Source: Arsenicibacter rosenii
GTDB taxonomy: Bacteria > Bacteroidota > Bacteroidia > Cytophagales > Spirosomataceae
Direction: 5' to 3'
Length of the DNA: 64,000 nt
NCBI RefSeq assembly: GCF_001870735.1
Contig: NZ_MORL01000004.1
Coordinates: 460,631-524,630 of the forward strand
The notes beneath the pieces are model-generated. The model was given only the letters and a program-made list of their open reading frames with translations. It was not told the origin of the DNA and made no database searches. A program made the position numbers and the translations under genes. How positions within the stretch are numbered: the stretch's first letter is position 1; each line of letters opens with the position of its first letter. This document shows, one piece after another, positions 1 through 10,042 of this stretch.

Positions 1-651
1 TGGGGCGGCTTTGCCGAAGTACAGGCCCGTACCAATGGTCTGTTTTCCCAATATTTCTATAATGAATTAAAAGGTGGGGTCAGCTACGACCTTGACAAGA
101 ACTTTACTGTCATGCTGGCCGGTGGCCGATATGCCACCTATGACTACAAAGCGGTTTCAGAAGGCACCCTTACCCTGGAAAAGCGTTTTTGGGAGCAGTT
201 AATTATTAATCAGTACCTTGCCCGAGTAAAATTTGAACATCGCTACCGCGTTGAACAACGCTGGCTGGAAAGCCGCGACGGTACCATCTCCTACCGCAAC
301 CGGATCCGCTATCGCCTGAACGGCTTTTTGCCCATTAATCAGAAAACCGTAAGTCCGGGCGCCTTCTTTTTGTCTGTCTATGACGAGATTTTTCTGAACC
401 CCAAAGGCCCTACTTTCGAACGTAACCGGCTGTATGCCGGTCTGGGCTACCAGTTCAGCAAAAGTCTGATCGTGCAGGCAGGCTGGGTAAATCAGACAAA
501 CTATAACCCTGCCACCTTTAATCAGGGCGTATTTACACCCATTTCCGGCTCCGGAAAAAATAACCTGGTTCTTAACCTCACTTACCGGATTAACCGTCAC
601 AAAGGCAAAGCCACCTCCCCGGCCGAACGCCTGCCGTCACAGCCGGACTAA
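1..651 (+). CDS. DUF2490 family protein, 5'-truncated by window edge
   Basis: Open from the first base of the window, so the true start lies upstream; about 216 residues are visible. The chain alternates aromatic and charged residues and has the beta-strand-rich look of a small outer-membrane beta-barrel: repeated amphipathic strands such as RVKFEHRYRVEQRW and YRNRIRYRLNGFL, and a late strand NLVLNLTYRINRH. This matches the DUF2490 family, and a complete second member lies at 21712-22377. The last 15 or so residues are a polar tail. The family has no established function; a barrel in the outer membrane is inferred from composition. A rho-independent terminator follows at 718-741. Confidence 0.7.
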   Translation, partial: WGGFAEVQARTNGLFSQYFYNELKGGVSYDLDKNFTVMLAGGRYATYDYKAVSEGTLTLEKRFWEQLIINQYLARVKFEHRYRVEQRWLESRDGTISYRNRIRYRLNGFLPINQKTVSPGAFFLSVYDEIFLNPKGPTFERNRLYAGLGYQFSKSLIVQAGWVNQTNYNPATFNQGVFTPISGSGKNNLVLNLTYRINRHKGKATSPAERLPSQPD

Positions 652-717
652 TTCTGTTGAGTGATTGAGCGAAGTATGCAGCCTATGCAGGCCCCACCCT
701 ACAAGGAAACCGACAGG

Positions 718-741
718 GAGCAGCAGGGCTGCTCTTTTTTT
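718..741 (+). terminator. Rho-independent terminator after the DUF2490 gene
   Basis: GAGCAGC, loop AGG, GCTGCTC, then seven T residues. A perfect 7-bp stem 67 bases after the stop codon. Confidence 0.85.
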
Positions 742-917
742 ATACCCCTTTCTCAAACAGGCATCCGGCAGTACAGGCGCTCCGGCGTTTATGACTGGCG
801 CAGTAGCCTTTTCAGTCATGTACTAAGTAAAAAAAAAGAGTACTTTTCCTGTCTATAAATTTTACTAAAATGAGTAGAAATAGGCTAATTTTCCCGTTAT
901 GTCACTGATCATTCAAC

Positions 918-3900
918 ATGATTCGAAACACTTTTACGATACCTATGCATAAACTACGTATTTCAGTACTGAGTCTTCTGACCGTTGGTGGTTTGGCATT
1001 AGCCTCTTCATCGGCACTGGCACAGCGGGTTCTGGTATTTTCAAAGACCAAAGGCTTCCGGCACTCTTCCATTCCCGCCGGTAAACGGGCGATCATGAAG
1101 CTGGGGCAGGACAATGGCTTTGCCGTTGATACAACCGAAGATGCCTCCGCCTTTACGGATGCCAATCTTAAAAAGTATGATGCGGTTATCTTCCTGAGCA
1201 CAACCGGCGACGTGTTGGATAACGACCAGCAGAAAGTATTCGAAAACTACATTCACGCCGGGGGAGGGTATGCCGGGATTCACGCAGCGGCCGACACAGA
1301 ATACGACTGGCCCTGGTATAACCAGCTGGTCGGGGCGTATTTCCTGAGCCACCCGAAACAGCAGAATGCCGAAATCGTGGTGACCGATAAGTCGCACCCG
1401 GCCACGCAGATGCTGCCCGACCGCTGGAAACGCTACGACGAATGGTATAACTACCGGAACATTGTCAAGGGTATCCGCGTGGTGGCGAAGCTGGACGAAA
1501 AAACCTACGAAGGCGGCAAAAACGGCGACGACCATCCGTTTGTCTGGTATCGTGATTTCGAAGGCGGCCGCTCGTTCTACACCGGCGGCGGACATACCGA
1601 CGAATCGTACAGCGATCCGATGTTTTTGCAGCACCTGCTGGGCGGAATCAATTACGCCCGTCAGAAAAAGGCGGATGACCTGATTCCGGAAGAGAACCGT
1701 TTTACCAGACACGTACTCGCCGAACGCCTTGACGAACCCACCGAACTGGTCGTTCTGAACGACGGCCGCGTCCTTCTTGCGGAGCGGAAAGGGGCCCTGA
1801 AACTCTTTAACCCGAAAACAAAGGCGGTTAAGGTAGTGGCCAATCTGCCGGTTTACACCAAGTTTGAATACGGACTTATGGGGCTGAATATCGACCCTAA
1901 GTTTAAGGATAACAAGTGGTTATACATGTATTACTCACCGGTTGCCAACGCAGAAGGTGATACGGCCCAGCGGCTGGTACGGGTGAAATACGATGACAGT
2001 AAGGACGAAATCGTACCGAACACCGAGCAGGTATTGCTGAAGGTACCGGTAAAACGGAACGACTGCTGCCATACCGGCGGCTCTATTGCGTGGGACCGCC
2101 AGGGCAACCTGTACCTCTCGACCGGCGACGACACCAACCCGTTCAACTCAAACGGATACGGGCCGATCGACGAGCGGCCGGGACGCGCGGGATGGGATGG
2201 ACAGGCGGGGCCGGGCAATACCAACGACCTGCGCGGTAAGATCCTGCGGATCACACCGCACCCTACCGATGCGAAATACAGCATTCCGGCGGGTAACCTG
2301 TTTGCACCGGGCAACGACAAGGCACGGGCCGAAATCTATGTTATGGGTAACCGTAACCCCTACCGGATTTCGGTTGACCAGCGCACCGGCTTCCTCTACT
2401 GGGGCGAAGTGGGCCCGGATGCCGGCGAGAACAGCGAAAGCCGTGGTCCGCGCGGACACGACGAAGTTAACCAGGCCCGGAAAGCGGGCAACTTCGGCTG
2501 GCCGTTTTTCGTAGGAGATAACAAGGCTTACCGCGATTATAACTTTGCGACGGAAACGTCGGGACCGGCCTTCGATCCGATGAAGCCGATCAACGATTCA
2601 CCGAACAACACCGGTCTGCGCGAGCTGCCACCGGCCCAGAAAGCGTTTATCTACTATCCGTATGCCGATTCGCCTGAATTCGGGCCGATTGTTGGCAAGG
2701 GTGGCCGGAATGCCATGGGTGGTCCGGTATACTACTACGACGATTATCCGGAAAACGCCGTAAAATTCCCGCGTCATTACGATGGCAAGTTCTTCTCCTA
2801 TGAGTGGATCCGTGATTACATTCACCCGGTTACGATGACTAAGGAAGGTGATTTTGTGACGATGGAACACTTCATGCCGAACACCAAATTCAGCCACCCG
2901 ATTGACATGCAGTTTGCTAACGACGGCACACTGTATGTACTCGAATATGGCCAGACATGGTTTGCCCAGAACGACGATGCCCGCCTGTCGCGGATTACCT
3001 ACAATGCCGGCAACCGCCAGCCGGTGGCTATCGCCTCGGCCAACAAAACTGTTGGTTCGGCACCATTGACGGTTCAGTTCAGCAGCAAAGGCTCAAGCGA
3101 TCCGGACGGCGACGCGATTAAATACGAATGGTCGTTTGGCAAAGGTCTGGCTAAAAATACCCAGGCCAACCCTACGTTTACGTTCGCCAAAGCGGGTACG
3201 TATGAAACGGTGCTGAAAGTAACCGACGCGAAAGGCAACGTCTCGACGAAAAACCTGCAGATCAAAGTTGGTAACGACCAGCCAAAGGTGGAAGTAGCGG
3301 TAAAAGGCAACAAAACGTTCTTCTTCGATAATAAGCCGGTGCAGTACGAAGTCAAAGTGGCCGACAAGGAAGACGGTTCACTGGCAAATGGCAAAATCGC
3401 ACCGGAAGACGTGACGGTAACGGTTGACTACCTCGAAGGCTTCGACAAAACGATTCTGGCACAGGGCCACCAGGCTAATCTGGGCTTTGCAACCGGCAAA
3501 CGCCTGATCGAACTGTCTGACTGTAAAGCCTGCCACAGCATCGACCGCAAGTCGGTGGGTCCGGCGTATATCGACGTGGCTAAAAAATACAAAGGCGTCC
3601 GGAATGCACTCAGTACCCTGGCCGAAAAGGTCATCAAAGGTGGTGGTGGTGTCTGGGGTGAACAGGCTATGAGCGCCCACCCGCAACTGTCAATCGACGA
3701 CACGAAGGATATGGTTCGCTACATCCTGTCGCTGGCCGATGATAAATCGGCAAACAAAAAGCCGGTGAAAGGCGAATACGTACCGGCTCCGAAATCAAAA
3801 GACGGCTCCTATATTTTCTCAGCCAGCTATACCGACCGCGGTAACGGTGCTATGGGCCCGCTGACGGCAACATCGTCGGTGGCGCTGCGTAATCCAAAGG

Positions 3901-4283
3901 TGAAAGCCAGCACGTATGACGAAGGCAAAGGCGTTTCCCGTACAAAAGGAACATCAGGTGCCGACGTAGTGATCAGCAATTCGACACAGAGCTACATTGC
4001 CTTCAACAACATCGACCTGAACGGCATCCGTAAACTGTCGCTGACACCGGTGAAAGATGCCAAAGCTGCCGGTGGTAAGATTGAAGTACGCCTGGGTTCA
4101 CCGACTGGTGCGCTCATCGGCGAAGCCGAAATCAAAGGCGATGCAACGTCGCCGGTTGAGGTGCCGCTTCGTCAGCCGGGTGGTGCTGCCCAGACTGTCT
4201 ACTTCGTGTTCGTTAATCCGTCGGCCGGTACAAAAGCGCTGCTGACGCTCGATACGATTCAGTTTGCAGGGGATAGTATGTAA
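918..4283 (+). CDS. ThuA - PQQ-type sugar dehydrogenase - PKD - cytochrome c - CBM6-like fusion protein
   Basis: A secreted 1121-residue multidomain protein. A signal peptide ends near residue 36 (SSSALAQ); the ATG at 945 (MHKLRISVL) gives a more typical signal peptide and may be the true start. Domains in order: ThuA-like trehalose-utilisation domain (about 38-247), glucose/sorbosone dehydrogenase-type six-bladed propeller (about 265-695, starting at LDEPTELVVLNDGRVLLAER), PKD domain (about 700-795, with SSDPDGDAIKYEWSFG), class I cytochrome c (about 850-945, haem motif CKACH at 869-873), and a C-terminal CBM6-like domain (about 970-1121). Known for the families: sugar oxidation with electrons passed to c-type haem. 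Inference: periplasmic oxidation of a glucoside or polysaccharide end linked to the respiratory chain. Substrate is unknown. It stands alone with its own terminator. Confidence 0.88.
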   Translation: MIRNTFTIPMHKLRISVLSLLTVGGLALASSSALAQRVLVFSKTKGFRHSSIPAGKRAIMKLGQDNGFAVDTTEDASAFTDANLKKYDAVIFLSTTGDVLDNDQQKVFENYIHAGGGYAGIHAAADTEYDWPWYNQLVGAYFLSHPKQQNAEIVVTDKSHPATQMLPDRWKRYDEWYNYRNIVKGIRVVAKLDEKTYEGGKNGDDHPFVWYRDFEGGRSFYTGGGHTDESYSDPMFLQHLLGGINYARQKKADDLIPEENRFTRHVLAERLDEPTELVVLNDGRVLLAERKGALKLFNPKTKAVKVVANLPVYTKFEYGLMGLNIDPKFKDNKWLYMYYSPVANAEGDTAQRLVRVKYDDSKDEIVPNTEQVLLKVPVKRNDCCHTGGSIAWDRQGNLYLSTGDDTNPFNSNGYGPIDERPGRAGWDGQAGPGNTNDLRGKILRITPHPTDAKYSIPAGNLFAPGNDKARAEIYVMGNRNPYRISVDQRTGFLYWGEVGPDAGENSESRGPRGHDEVNQARKAGNFGWPFFVGDNKAYRDYNFATETSGPAFDPMKPINDSPNNTGLRELPPAQKAFIYYPYADSPEFGPIVGKGGRNAMGGPVYYYDDYPENAVKFPRHYDGKFFSYEWIRDYIHPVTMTKEGDFVTMEHFMPNTKFSHPIDMQFANDGTLYVLEYGQTWFAQNDDARLSRITYNAGNRQPVAIASANKTVGSAPLTVQFSSKGSSDPDGDAIKYEWSFGKGLAKNTQANPTFTFAKAGTYETVLKVTDAKGNVSTKNLQIKVGNDQPKVEVAVKGNKTFFFDNKPVQYEVKVADKEDGSLANGKIAPEDVTVTVDYLEGFDKTILAQGHQANLGFATGKRLIELSDCKACHSIDRKSVGPAYIDVAKKYKGVRNALSTLAEKVIKGGGGVWGEQAMSAHPQLSIDDTKDMVRYILSLADDKSANKKPVKGEYVPAPKSKDGSYIFSASYTDRGNGAMGPLTATSSVALRNPKVKASTYDEGKGVSRTKGTSGADVVISNSTQSYIAFNNIDLNGIRKLSLTPVKDAKAAGGKIEVRLGSPTGALIGEAEIKGDATSPVEVPLRQPGGAAQTVYFVFVNPSAGTKALLTLDTIQFAGDSM

Positions 4284-4311
4284 GGGTTTGGCCCCATTGA
4301 CCGGATATGAT

Positions 4312-4352
4312 AACCCCCTGGATGTTTAAAAACATCCGGGGGGTTTCTTTTT
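4312..4352 (+). terminator. Rho-independent terminator after the ThuA fusion gene
   Basis: AACCCCC-t-GGATGTTT pairs with AAACATCC-g-GGGGGTT, followed by TTCTTTTT. The stem is about 15 bp with one bulge, 28 bases past the stop codon. Confidence 0.9.
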
Positions 4353-4367
4353 GTAATTAACTTTGCT

Positions 4368-4438
4368 TTGGGCAACCACAATTAACATCGATTCGGGCAA
4401 CCAGCCCTCGTCTTTGGGCAACCACGTGGGGTTGCCCC
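4368..4438. repeat. GGGCAACC REP-like repeat between convergent genes
   Basis: Three copies of the word GGCAACCA (near 4371, 4397 and 4417). The last copy pairs with GGTTGCCC to form a hairpin (4416-4423 with 4430-4437) that ends on the glgB stop codon. It sits between the convergent ThuA-fusion and glgB genes and could end glgB transcription. Confidence 0.6.
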
Positions 4439-6507
4439 TACGGGGTTTGGGTACTCTTGAACACAACGGCTGCCAATGGTGGCAGGGTTATTTCCATAGA
4501 ATATTCACGACCCTGCCAGGCTTGGTTTTCAGCAACTATCGGGGCTGCATTCCCAACGCCACTACCGTAATACCCCACGTTATCGCTGTTAAAAATCTCT
4601 TCGTATGTACCGGCAGCCGGTGCCCCGATACGGTAGTTAAACCGTGGGATAGGCGTCATATTCAAGACAATGACTACGTTATCCGCCGGATTCTCACCCT
4701 TCCGCATGTAGGAAATAATCGTATTTTCGCGGTCAGCGGTGTCGATCCATTCAAAGCCGTCGGCCTGGAAATTGCGTTCGTGTAATGCCGGCTCTGAGCG
4801 GTACAGGTGGTTCAGCGCCTTCACACAGGCCGCAATACCCTGATGCGACGGCTCATTGAGCAGGTGCCAGTCGAGGCTGATGTCGTATTTCCACTCCCGC
4901 AGCTGCCCGAACTCGCCACCCATGAAAACCAGCTTAGTGCCGGGGTGCGTAAACATGTAGGCAAACAACAGACGAAGGTTCGCAAACCGTTGCCATTCGT
5001 CGCCAGGCATCTTGTTGATCAGCGATTTCTTGCCGTATACGACTTCATCGTGCGACAGCGGCAGCATGAAGTTTTCGGTAAAGGCATAGACCGCGCTGAA
5101 CGTAAATTCATCCTGATGGTATTTCCGGTAACCCGGATCCCGCTGGAAATAGCGGAGGCTGTCGTTCATCCAGCCCATCATCCACTTCATGCCAAAGCCC
5201 AGACCACCGGTATAGACCGGACGCGACACCCCGGGGAATGCCGTTGACTCTTCGGCAATCGTCTGTACATCCGGGAACTCACGGTAAATGGTTTCGTTCA
5301 GCTCGCGGAACAGGGAAATCACTTCCAGATTTTCGCGGCCACCAAAGATATTCGGCTCCCACTCGCCATGATTCCGGGAGTAGTCCAGATATAACATCGA
5401 CGCCACGGCATCTACCCGCAGGCCATCAACATGGTAGCGGTCGAGCCAGTACAATGCGTTCGAAATCAGGAACGACCGTACTTCCGGACGGCCATAGTTG
5501 AAAATATAGCTTTTCCAGTCGGGGTGGTAGCCTTTCCGCATATCCGGATGTTCGTACAGGTGCGAGCCGTCGAACTCGAACAGGCCGTGCGCATCGCCCG
5601 GAAAGTGCGACGGTACCCAGTCCAGAATAACCCCGATGCCGGCATTATGCAACCGCTCAACAAGCGTCATGAAATCCTGTGGCTTGCCGAATTTGCTGCT
5701 TGGCGCAAAATAGCCTGTGATCTGATAGCCCCACGACGGCGCATAGGGATACTGCATCACCGGCATAAACTCGACATGAGTAAAGCCCATGTCCTGCACA
5801 TACGGTACCAGTGCATCAGCGATTTCGCCATAGCTCAGCTCCCGCTCCGGATCGGACGGGTCACGGCGCCACGACGACAAATGGACCTCGTACACCGAAA
5901 ACGGAGCTGTAAGCGCGTTTTTCGCCTGACGGGTCTGCATCCACTCCTGATCCGTCCACTCATGCCAGTTGTCCCAGACTACCGAAGCAGTCAGCGGCGG
6001 CACTTCCCAGGTATGGGCATACGGGTCGCCTTTTTCCAGTTCGCGGCCGCTTTCATGCACAATGAAATACTTATACACTTCTCCGCGGCCAATATGCGGG
6101 ATGAAGATTTCCCAGATACCGGAACCATCCCAGCGCACACCCATTGGATGAGCGCCTTTGTTCCAGCCGTTGAAATTGCCGATAACGGCCACATATTTGG
6201 CCGACGGTGCCCAGACCGCAAAATAAGTTCCGACTACGCCCTGATGTTCGATGACGTGAGAGCCAAACTTCTCATATAGCCGGGAGTGTTTACCTGATCG
6301 GAAAAGATAAATATCGAAATCTGAAAAACGGGAATACGCCCCGCCTTCAGGTTGACTGCTCAATGCCAGAGAATCGTCGGAAACCGGCTGTACTACTGAA
6401 GTCTCCGGAATAGGTTCAGAGGCAACCGGTACAGTTACGGTCGTTGTGGTTTCGGCGGCAGCTGAAACCTGCGTATCGGTTGATGTTTGGGTCTTACGTT
6501 TTGCCAT
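4438..6507 (-). CDS. glgB: 1,4-alpha-glucan branching enzyme
   Basis: A 689-residue GH13 enzyme that makes alpha-1,6 branches in glycogen. After a low-complexity, Thr/Val/Ser-rich N-terminal stretch (about 1-60) come the CBM48-like domain (about 85-185, GNFNGWNKGAHPM) and the GH13 barrel. Catalytic motifs are all visible: DGLRVDAV with the nucleophile Asp near 365, TIAEES with the acid/base Glu near 416, and LSHDEVV with the stabilising Asp near 485. The motif SWGYQITGYFAP and the closing beta domain are typical. The length fits the family. It is a single-gene unit, about 50 kb from glgE and mak, which make the linear glucan it would branch. Cytosolic. Confidence 0.95.
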   Translation of the reverse strand: MAKRKTQTSTDTQVSAAAETTTTVTVPVASEPIPETSVVQPVSDDSLALSSQPEGGAYSRFSDFDIYLFRSGKHSRLYEKFGSHVIEHQGVVGTYFAVWAPSAKYVAVIGNFNGWNKGAHPMGVRWDGSGIWEIFIPHIGRGEVYKYFIVHESGRELEKGDPYAHTWEVPPLTASVVWDNWHEWTDQEWMQTRQAKNALTAPFSVYEVHLSSWRRDPSDPERELSYGEIADALVPYVQDMGFTHVEFMPVMQYPYAPSWGYQITGYFAPSSKFGKPQDFMTLVERLHNAGIGVILDWVPSHFPGDAHGLFEFDGSHLYEHPDMRKGYHPDWKSYIFNYGRPEVRSFLISNALYWLDRYHVDGLRVDAVASMLYLDYSRNHGEWEPNIFGGRENLEVISLFRELNETIYREFPDVQTIAEESTAFPGVSRPVYTGGLGFGMKWMMGWMNDSLRYFQRDPGYRKYHQDEFTFSAVYAFTENFMLPLSHDEVVYGKKSLINKMPGDEWQRFANLRLLFAYMFTHPGTKLVFMGGEFGQLREWKYDISLDWHLLNEPSHQGIAACVKALNHLYRSEPALHERNFQADGFEWIDTADRENTIISYMRKGENPADNVVIVLNMTPIPRFNYRIGAPAAGTYEEIFNSDNVGYYGSGVGNAAPIVAENQAWQGREYSMEITLPPLAAVVFKSTQTP

Positions 6508-6655
6508 AGTTCGCTGGATTAAGGCATTTTCTATACACTTTACTGTAAAGCATAAATACCCTCCTGTGGTTTTCAGTAATGGAGCGGAAAGTTAATGATT
6601 AGCGTATTGTCTGGCAATAAATTATTTTTAGTCAATTAACTATTGCAAAAAACAT

Positions 6656-8386
6656 ATGAGGCAACTTCATTTTTACCGGATACTGGCAATTATAACGTTG
6701 TGTGGCTTTTTTGTTTGCCTGACTCCGTTAACCGCAAACGCACAGGTAGTAAACGAGCCCATCCTCAATGAAGCACCGAAACCCGCTAACCCGCTGGACA
6801 CAAGCCTCTTTTCTGTACCGTTTAATAAAGCCGTATCTCAGCCATGGAACCGGACAGCCATTATTACCGACTACATCCAGAATTTTGTCGGTTCGTCGGT
6901 CAGTGTATCCGAATTAGGCTGGACCGGTAGTGTGAGCGGCTGCGTGGCAGGTAGTATTTCGGCATTGGCCCAAAACCGGGTCATTCAGCGCATCAACTAT
7001 TACCGGCGATTAGTGGGTTTGCCGGATAACATGACTCTTGACCCGAGCCGGAATGCCGCCACGCAGGAAGCGGCCCTGATGATGCTGGCCAATAACAGCC
7101 TCAGCCATAGCCCGCCTACCAGCTGGCTATGTTACACAGCGACCGGGGCCGCAGGCGCAGGCAGTTCTAACATAGCAATCGGCTCGTTTGCGGCGAATGC
7201 CATCAAGCTGTACATGGACGATCCCGGCTCCGGAAACGAGCCCGCAGGCCACCGTCGCTGGATTCTGTACTCACGGGCCAACAGCTTCGGCACCGGCTCG
7301 ACCAACAACAGCGATGCCCTTTGGGTATTCAACGCCTTTTCAACACCAGCCGGTTTACCGCCCTATGTTGCCTATCCGCCAGCTGGTTATGTGCCCCGCG
7401 CTTTAGTCCCGCAGCGCTGGTCGATCAGCATCCCGTCGGCCAACTTCACCAATGCCACGGTGCAAGTCATGGACGATACGAATGCGCCCGTAGCGGTTAC
7501 CAGATACACACCAACCAACGGCTACGGCGACAACACGCTCGTCTGGGACCTCACCAATCCGGGGACAGCCCTGGCGTGGAACGGTAGTGCCGACAAAACG
7601 TTTTCCGTACAGGTATCGGGCGTCGTAATCAATGGCATTACCCAGAGTCCGTACAGCTACACCGTTGTCGCCATTGACCCGAATACATTCTGCCCTTATC
7701 CCACACCGGTAGCAGCCTGTTCAGTTACGGCCAATAACAGTCCAAGTATATATTATGGCGTTGAAACCTTCCGGTTTAATACCATCGACGTCACATCGGG
7801 TTCGGCCAGTAATGAAGGCTTAACGTATGTTGACCGGACCTGCCTGAATTCAACAACTGTAACAGCCGGTAACAGCTACTCAATGACGCTAAAAGGGGCG
7901 TTTTCAAATACCCATACGCTGAAAGCCTACATTGACTTTAACAACAACGGTCAGTTTACCGATGCCGGCGAACAGGTTCTCAGTGCAGTATCCGCAAATA
8001 CGCAGTCGGTAACCATTCCGATTCCGCAAACGGCAGTGGCCAATACCCCGCTCCGCATCCGTGTGCTGGCCGACGCGCCGAACACCAGCGCCTCGGGCCC
8101 TTGCCTGGTAGCAGGCAGCAACAGCTTCGGTGCCGGTCAAATCGAAGACTTTACGGTTTTTGTACAGGGCGTGTCCTGCAATACCATGTATACGGTCAAA
8201 GCCGGTAACTGGAATGACCCGACCGTATGGTCCTGTAACCGCATACCGGTCGCAACGGATGCTGTCGAACTTCGGCATGCAGTAGCTGTGCCCGATAACC
8301 TGATTGCCCGTGCGCTGAAAATCACCTATCAGGCAGGGCAGACGCTAACGCTTGGTACCAATGCAAGACTGCTGCTCAATCAGTAG
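6656..8386 (+). CDS. Secreted CAP-domain protein with GEVED domain
   Basis: 576 residues with an N-terminal signal peptide (cleavage near residue 30, TANAQ). A CAP/SCP-PR1 domain spans about 95-240: QRINYYRRLVGL, then LSHSPP and AGSSNIAIG, and GHRRWILY, which carry the usual His and Glu positions. A middle beta-rich region follows. Then comes a GEVED domain (about 375-505, YIDFNNNGQFTDAGEQ and QIEDFTVFV) and a C-terminal TVKAGNWNDPTVW segment like the G8/autotransporter-adhesin repeats of Bacteroidota. CAP domains bind lipids or act in cell-wall or secreted roles; the function here is unknown. No type IX secretion tail is obvious. It is convergent with the next gene and has no close operon partner. 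Confidence 0.85.
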   Translation: MRQLHFYRILAIITLCGFFVCLTPLTANAQVVNEPILNEAPKPANPLDTSLFSVPFNKAVSQPWNRTAIITDYIQNFVGSSVSVSELGWTGSVSGCVAGSISALAQNRVIQRINYYRRLVGLPDNMTLDPSRNAATQEAALMMLANNSLSHSPPTSWLCYTATGAAGAGSSNIAIGSFAANAIKLYMDDPGSGNEPAGHRRWILYSRANSFGTGSTNNSDALWVFNAFSTPAGLPPYVAYPPAGYVPRALVPQRWSISIPSANFTNATVQVMDDTNAPVAVTRYTPTNGYGDNTLVWDLTNPGTALAWNGSADKTFSVQVSGVVINGITQSPYSYTVVAIDPNTFCPYPTPVAACSVTANNSPSIYYGVETFRFNTIDVTSGSASNEGLTYVDRTCLNSTTVTAGNSYSMTLKGAFSNTHTLKAYIDFNNNGQFTDAGEQVLSAVSANTQSVTIPIPQTAVANTPLRIRVLADAPNTSASGPCLVAGSNSFGAGQIEDFTVFVQGVSCNTMYTVKAGNWNDPTVWSCNRIPVATDAVELRHAVAVPDNLIARALKITYQAGQTLTLGTNARLLLNQ

Positions 8387-8411
8387 TGCTTACAATATTA
8401 CTTCGTGGAAT

Positions 8412-8432
8412 GCACGGAATATCATTCTGTGC
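8412..8432. repeat. CACGGAAT hairpin between convergent genes
   Basis: GCACGGAAT, loop ATC, ATTCTGTGC: a 9-bp stem with one G-T pair. It lies in the 54-base gap between convergent genes. The same stem word recurs at 47080-47098, again between convergent genes, so it is a small dispersed repeat and a likely two-way terminator. Confidence 0.6.
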
Positions 8433-8440
8433 TACACTTA

Positions 8441-9880
8441 TTATGGCACCACATCCACAAGCACCCGTTTGTAGCGGGTCAGAGCCGGTTTGCCCTTGTC
8501 AGTCACTTTCACGATAAAATGCAGGGTCTGCGGACTGGTAACGACGGGGGCTTTAACCTCCGGAATTTCATACAGGTTAGAAGCAAACGGCGCAAAGCTA
8601 ACGTAGCCCGGATAAGAACCGGCCTCCTGATAGTGCAACCAGCGATAGCTCATCGAATCGCCGTCGGGGTCGGCCGAACCGGCGGCGCTAAGCCGGAACG
8701 ACCCGCCGGACGCGACGGTGAAACGATCCGGATGCCCAAGCCGCGGAACGGGCGGGTGATTGGCGTCCTGGTAAGGTTTGATACACCAATCCATGCGGGC
8801 CGCAAAATCGTTCTGAAACTCGCTGCGCCACCGCCAGATCGTTGCCTGACTGCTTTTACGGGGTCTGATCTCATCGGCCGGCGGCGGTCCGAACGGTGGC
8901 CGTGGCGCAATTACCGAATCCGCAGCGTTGGTCCAGATTGGTCGTGTTTCGGGCTCCTCCGAAGGTGCACCGGCCGGCCGGAACCGGCTGACAAGCACCT
9001 CTTTCGGTTGCTGCAACACATACCGGCCGCCCCAGCCGCCCCAATCAGGATGTTCGGGCGCATTCAGGCCGTTTGGAATCCAGCCCAAAAAGGTCGGTGT
9101 ATCGCCTTCCATCCCGTAGGCGACATCCGGATATTCGGCCCCGAGCGGACCATGCCCCTGCTGAATATGTTCGGCCAGCCAGGCATTGCTGATGTATTCG
9201 GCATGCGTGCCCGGATCAGTGCCGTTAATGCCCCGCCATGTGGCATGTTCATAGCCATAGCCCGGACTAACGATAAAGAAAACGTCCGGGAAGTTTTTGC
9301 GTATCCACGGACCGCTGTCGTCCTGATCCGAAATGGTATAGACCCGCAGTTTGCGGTAGAGGCGGCTGGCCTGTTCGGGCGTACGGGTTTTGCGGATCGT
9401 CCAGAGTGCCTGTGCCAGCGTATTCGGTCCGCCCCAGACAGCCACCCACAGCGGACGGTCATCGTTTTTTTCGAGCTGCCGGATAATCCAGGCCGAACCT
9501 TCGGAATCGTTCCCTTCGCCCACACCTTCCATGCCGTAGACCGGCAACCCTTTCTTAATCAAAGACTTTAAGGCCGCCGCTGCCGGATAACCAGCTTCGT
9601 GCTTCGTCAGGTTGGGCTGCACTTTTCCATAAGCATCAACGATCCGGTGAATGGTCTCGGGGGCTACCCGCTTTTTCTGGTGAATAGACGTAGTAGCGAC
9701 CAGTCCTTCAATGTCGAACTGATTGGCATACAGCAGTAACCGTACCAGCGATTGAGCATCATCGGGGTCGGCTTCCATATCGGTCAGCACCAGCAGCCGG
9801 TTTTTCAGGGCAGGCGGCTGCGCCCGTAAACTGCCTGTCAGAACAAGCCAGATAGTGAGTAAGAAAATCGTTTGTTTCAT
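8441..9880 (-). CDS. DUF1593 / Sde182-type nucleoside-hydrolase-like secreted protein
   Basis: 479 residues with a signal peptide (cleavage near residue 20, GSLRAQ). The N-terminal domain (about 25-310) opens with VLTDMEADPDDAQSLVRLLLYANQFD, the calcium-site Asp cluster of nucleoside hydrolases, and continues with WVAVWGGPNTLAQAL. The C-terminal part (about 370-479) has ADPDGDSMSYRW and resembles the beta-sandwich domain paired with it in the family once called cellulose-binding Sde182. The reaction is not settled in this family; hydrolysis of a glycosidic bond in sugar or plant-polymer breakdown is inferred. Periplasmic or secreted. Transcribed alone. Confidence 0.88.
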   Translation of the reverse strand: MKQTIFLLTIWLVLTGSLRAQPPALKNRLLVLTDMEADPDDAQSLVRLLLYANQFDIEGLVATTSIHQKKRVAPETIHRIVDAYGKVQPNLTKHEAGYPAAAALKSLIKKGLPVYGMEGVGEGNDSEGSAWIIRQLEKNDDRPLWVAVWGGPNTLAQALWTIRKTRTPEQASRLYRKLRVYTISDQDDSGPWIRKNFPDVFFIVSPGYGYEHATWRGINGTDPGTHAEYISNAWLAEHIQQGHGPLGAEYPDVAYGMEGDTPTFLGWIPNGLNAPEHPDWGGWGGRYVLQQPKEVLVSRFRPAGAPSEEPETRPIWTNAADSVIAPRPPFGPPPADEIRPRKSSQATIWRWRSEFQNDFAARMDWCIKPYQDANHPPVPRLGHPDRFTVASGGSFRLSAAGSADPDGDSMSYRWLHYQEAGSYPGYVSFAPFASNLYEIPEVKAPVVTSPQTLHFIVKVTDKGKPALTRYKRVLVDVVP

Positions 9881-10042
9881 GATTATCCGGTCAAGGGAGC
9901 AATTGCGTTAAATAAGCGAAAAAAAGTAAAAACAATCGAAAGAAATCTGACAACTGTACCGATCAAACCGGTTCTGGTGTTAATCAAAGAATGTTAATGA
10001 ATATTTAGTCACTGAAGAATAACAAATAGTCTTCTGTTGTAA

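Noticed and set aside
8405..9571. 388-residue plus-strand frame opposite the DUF1593 gene
   Set aside because: Antisense shadow of a well-supported gene; no family motif and an Arg/Pro-rich composition.
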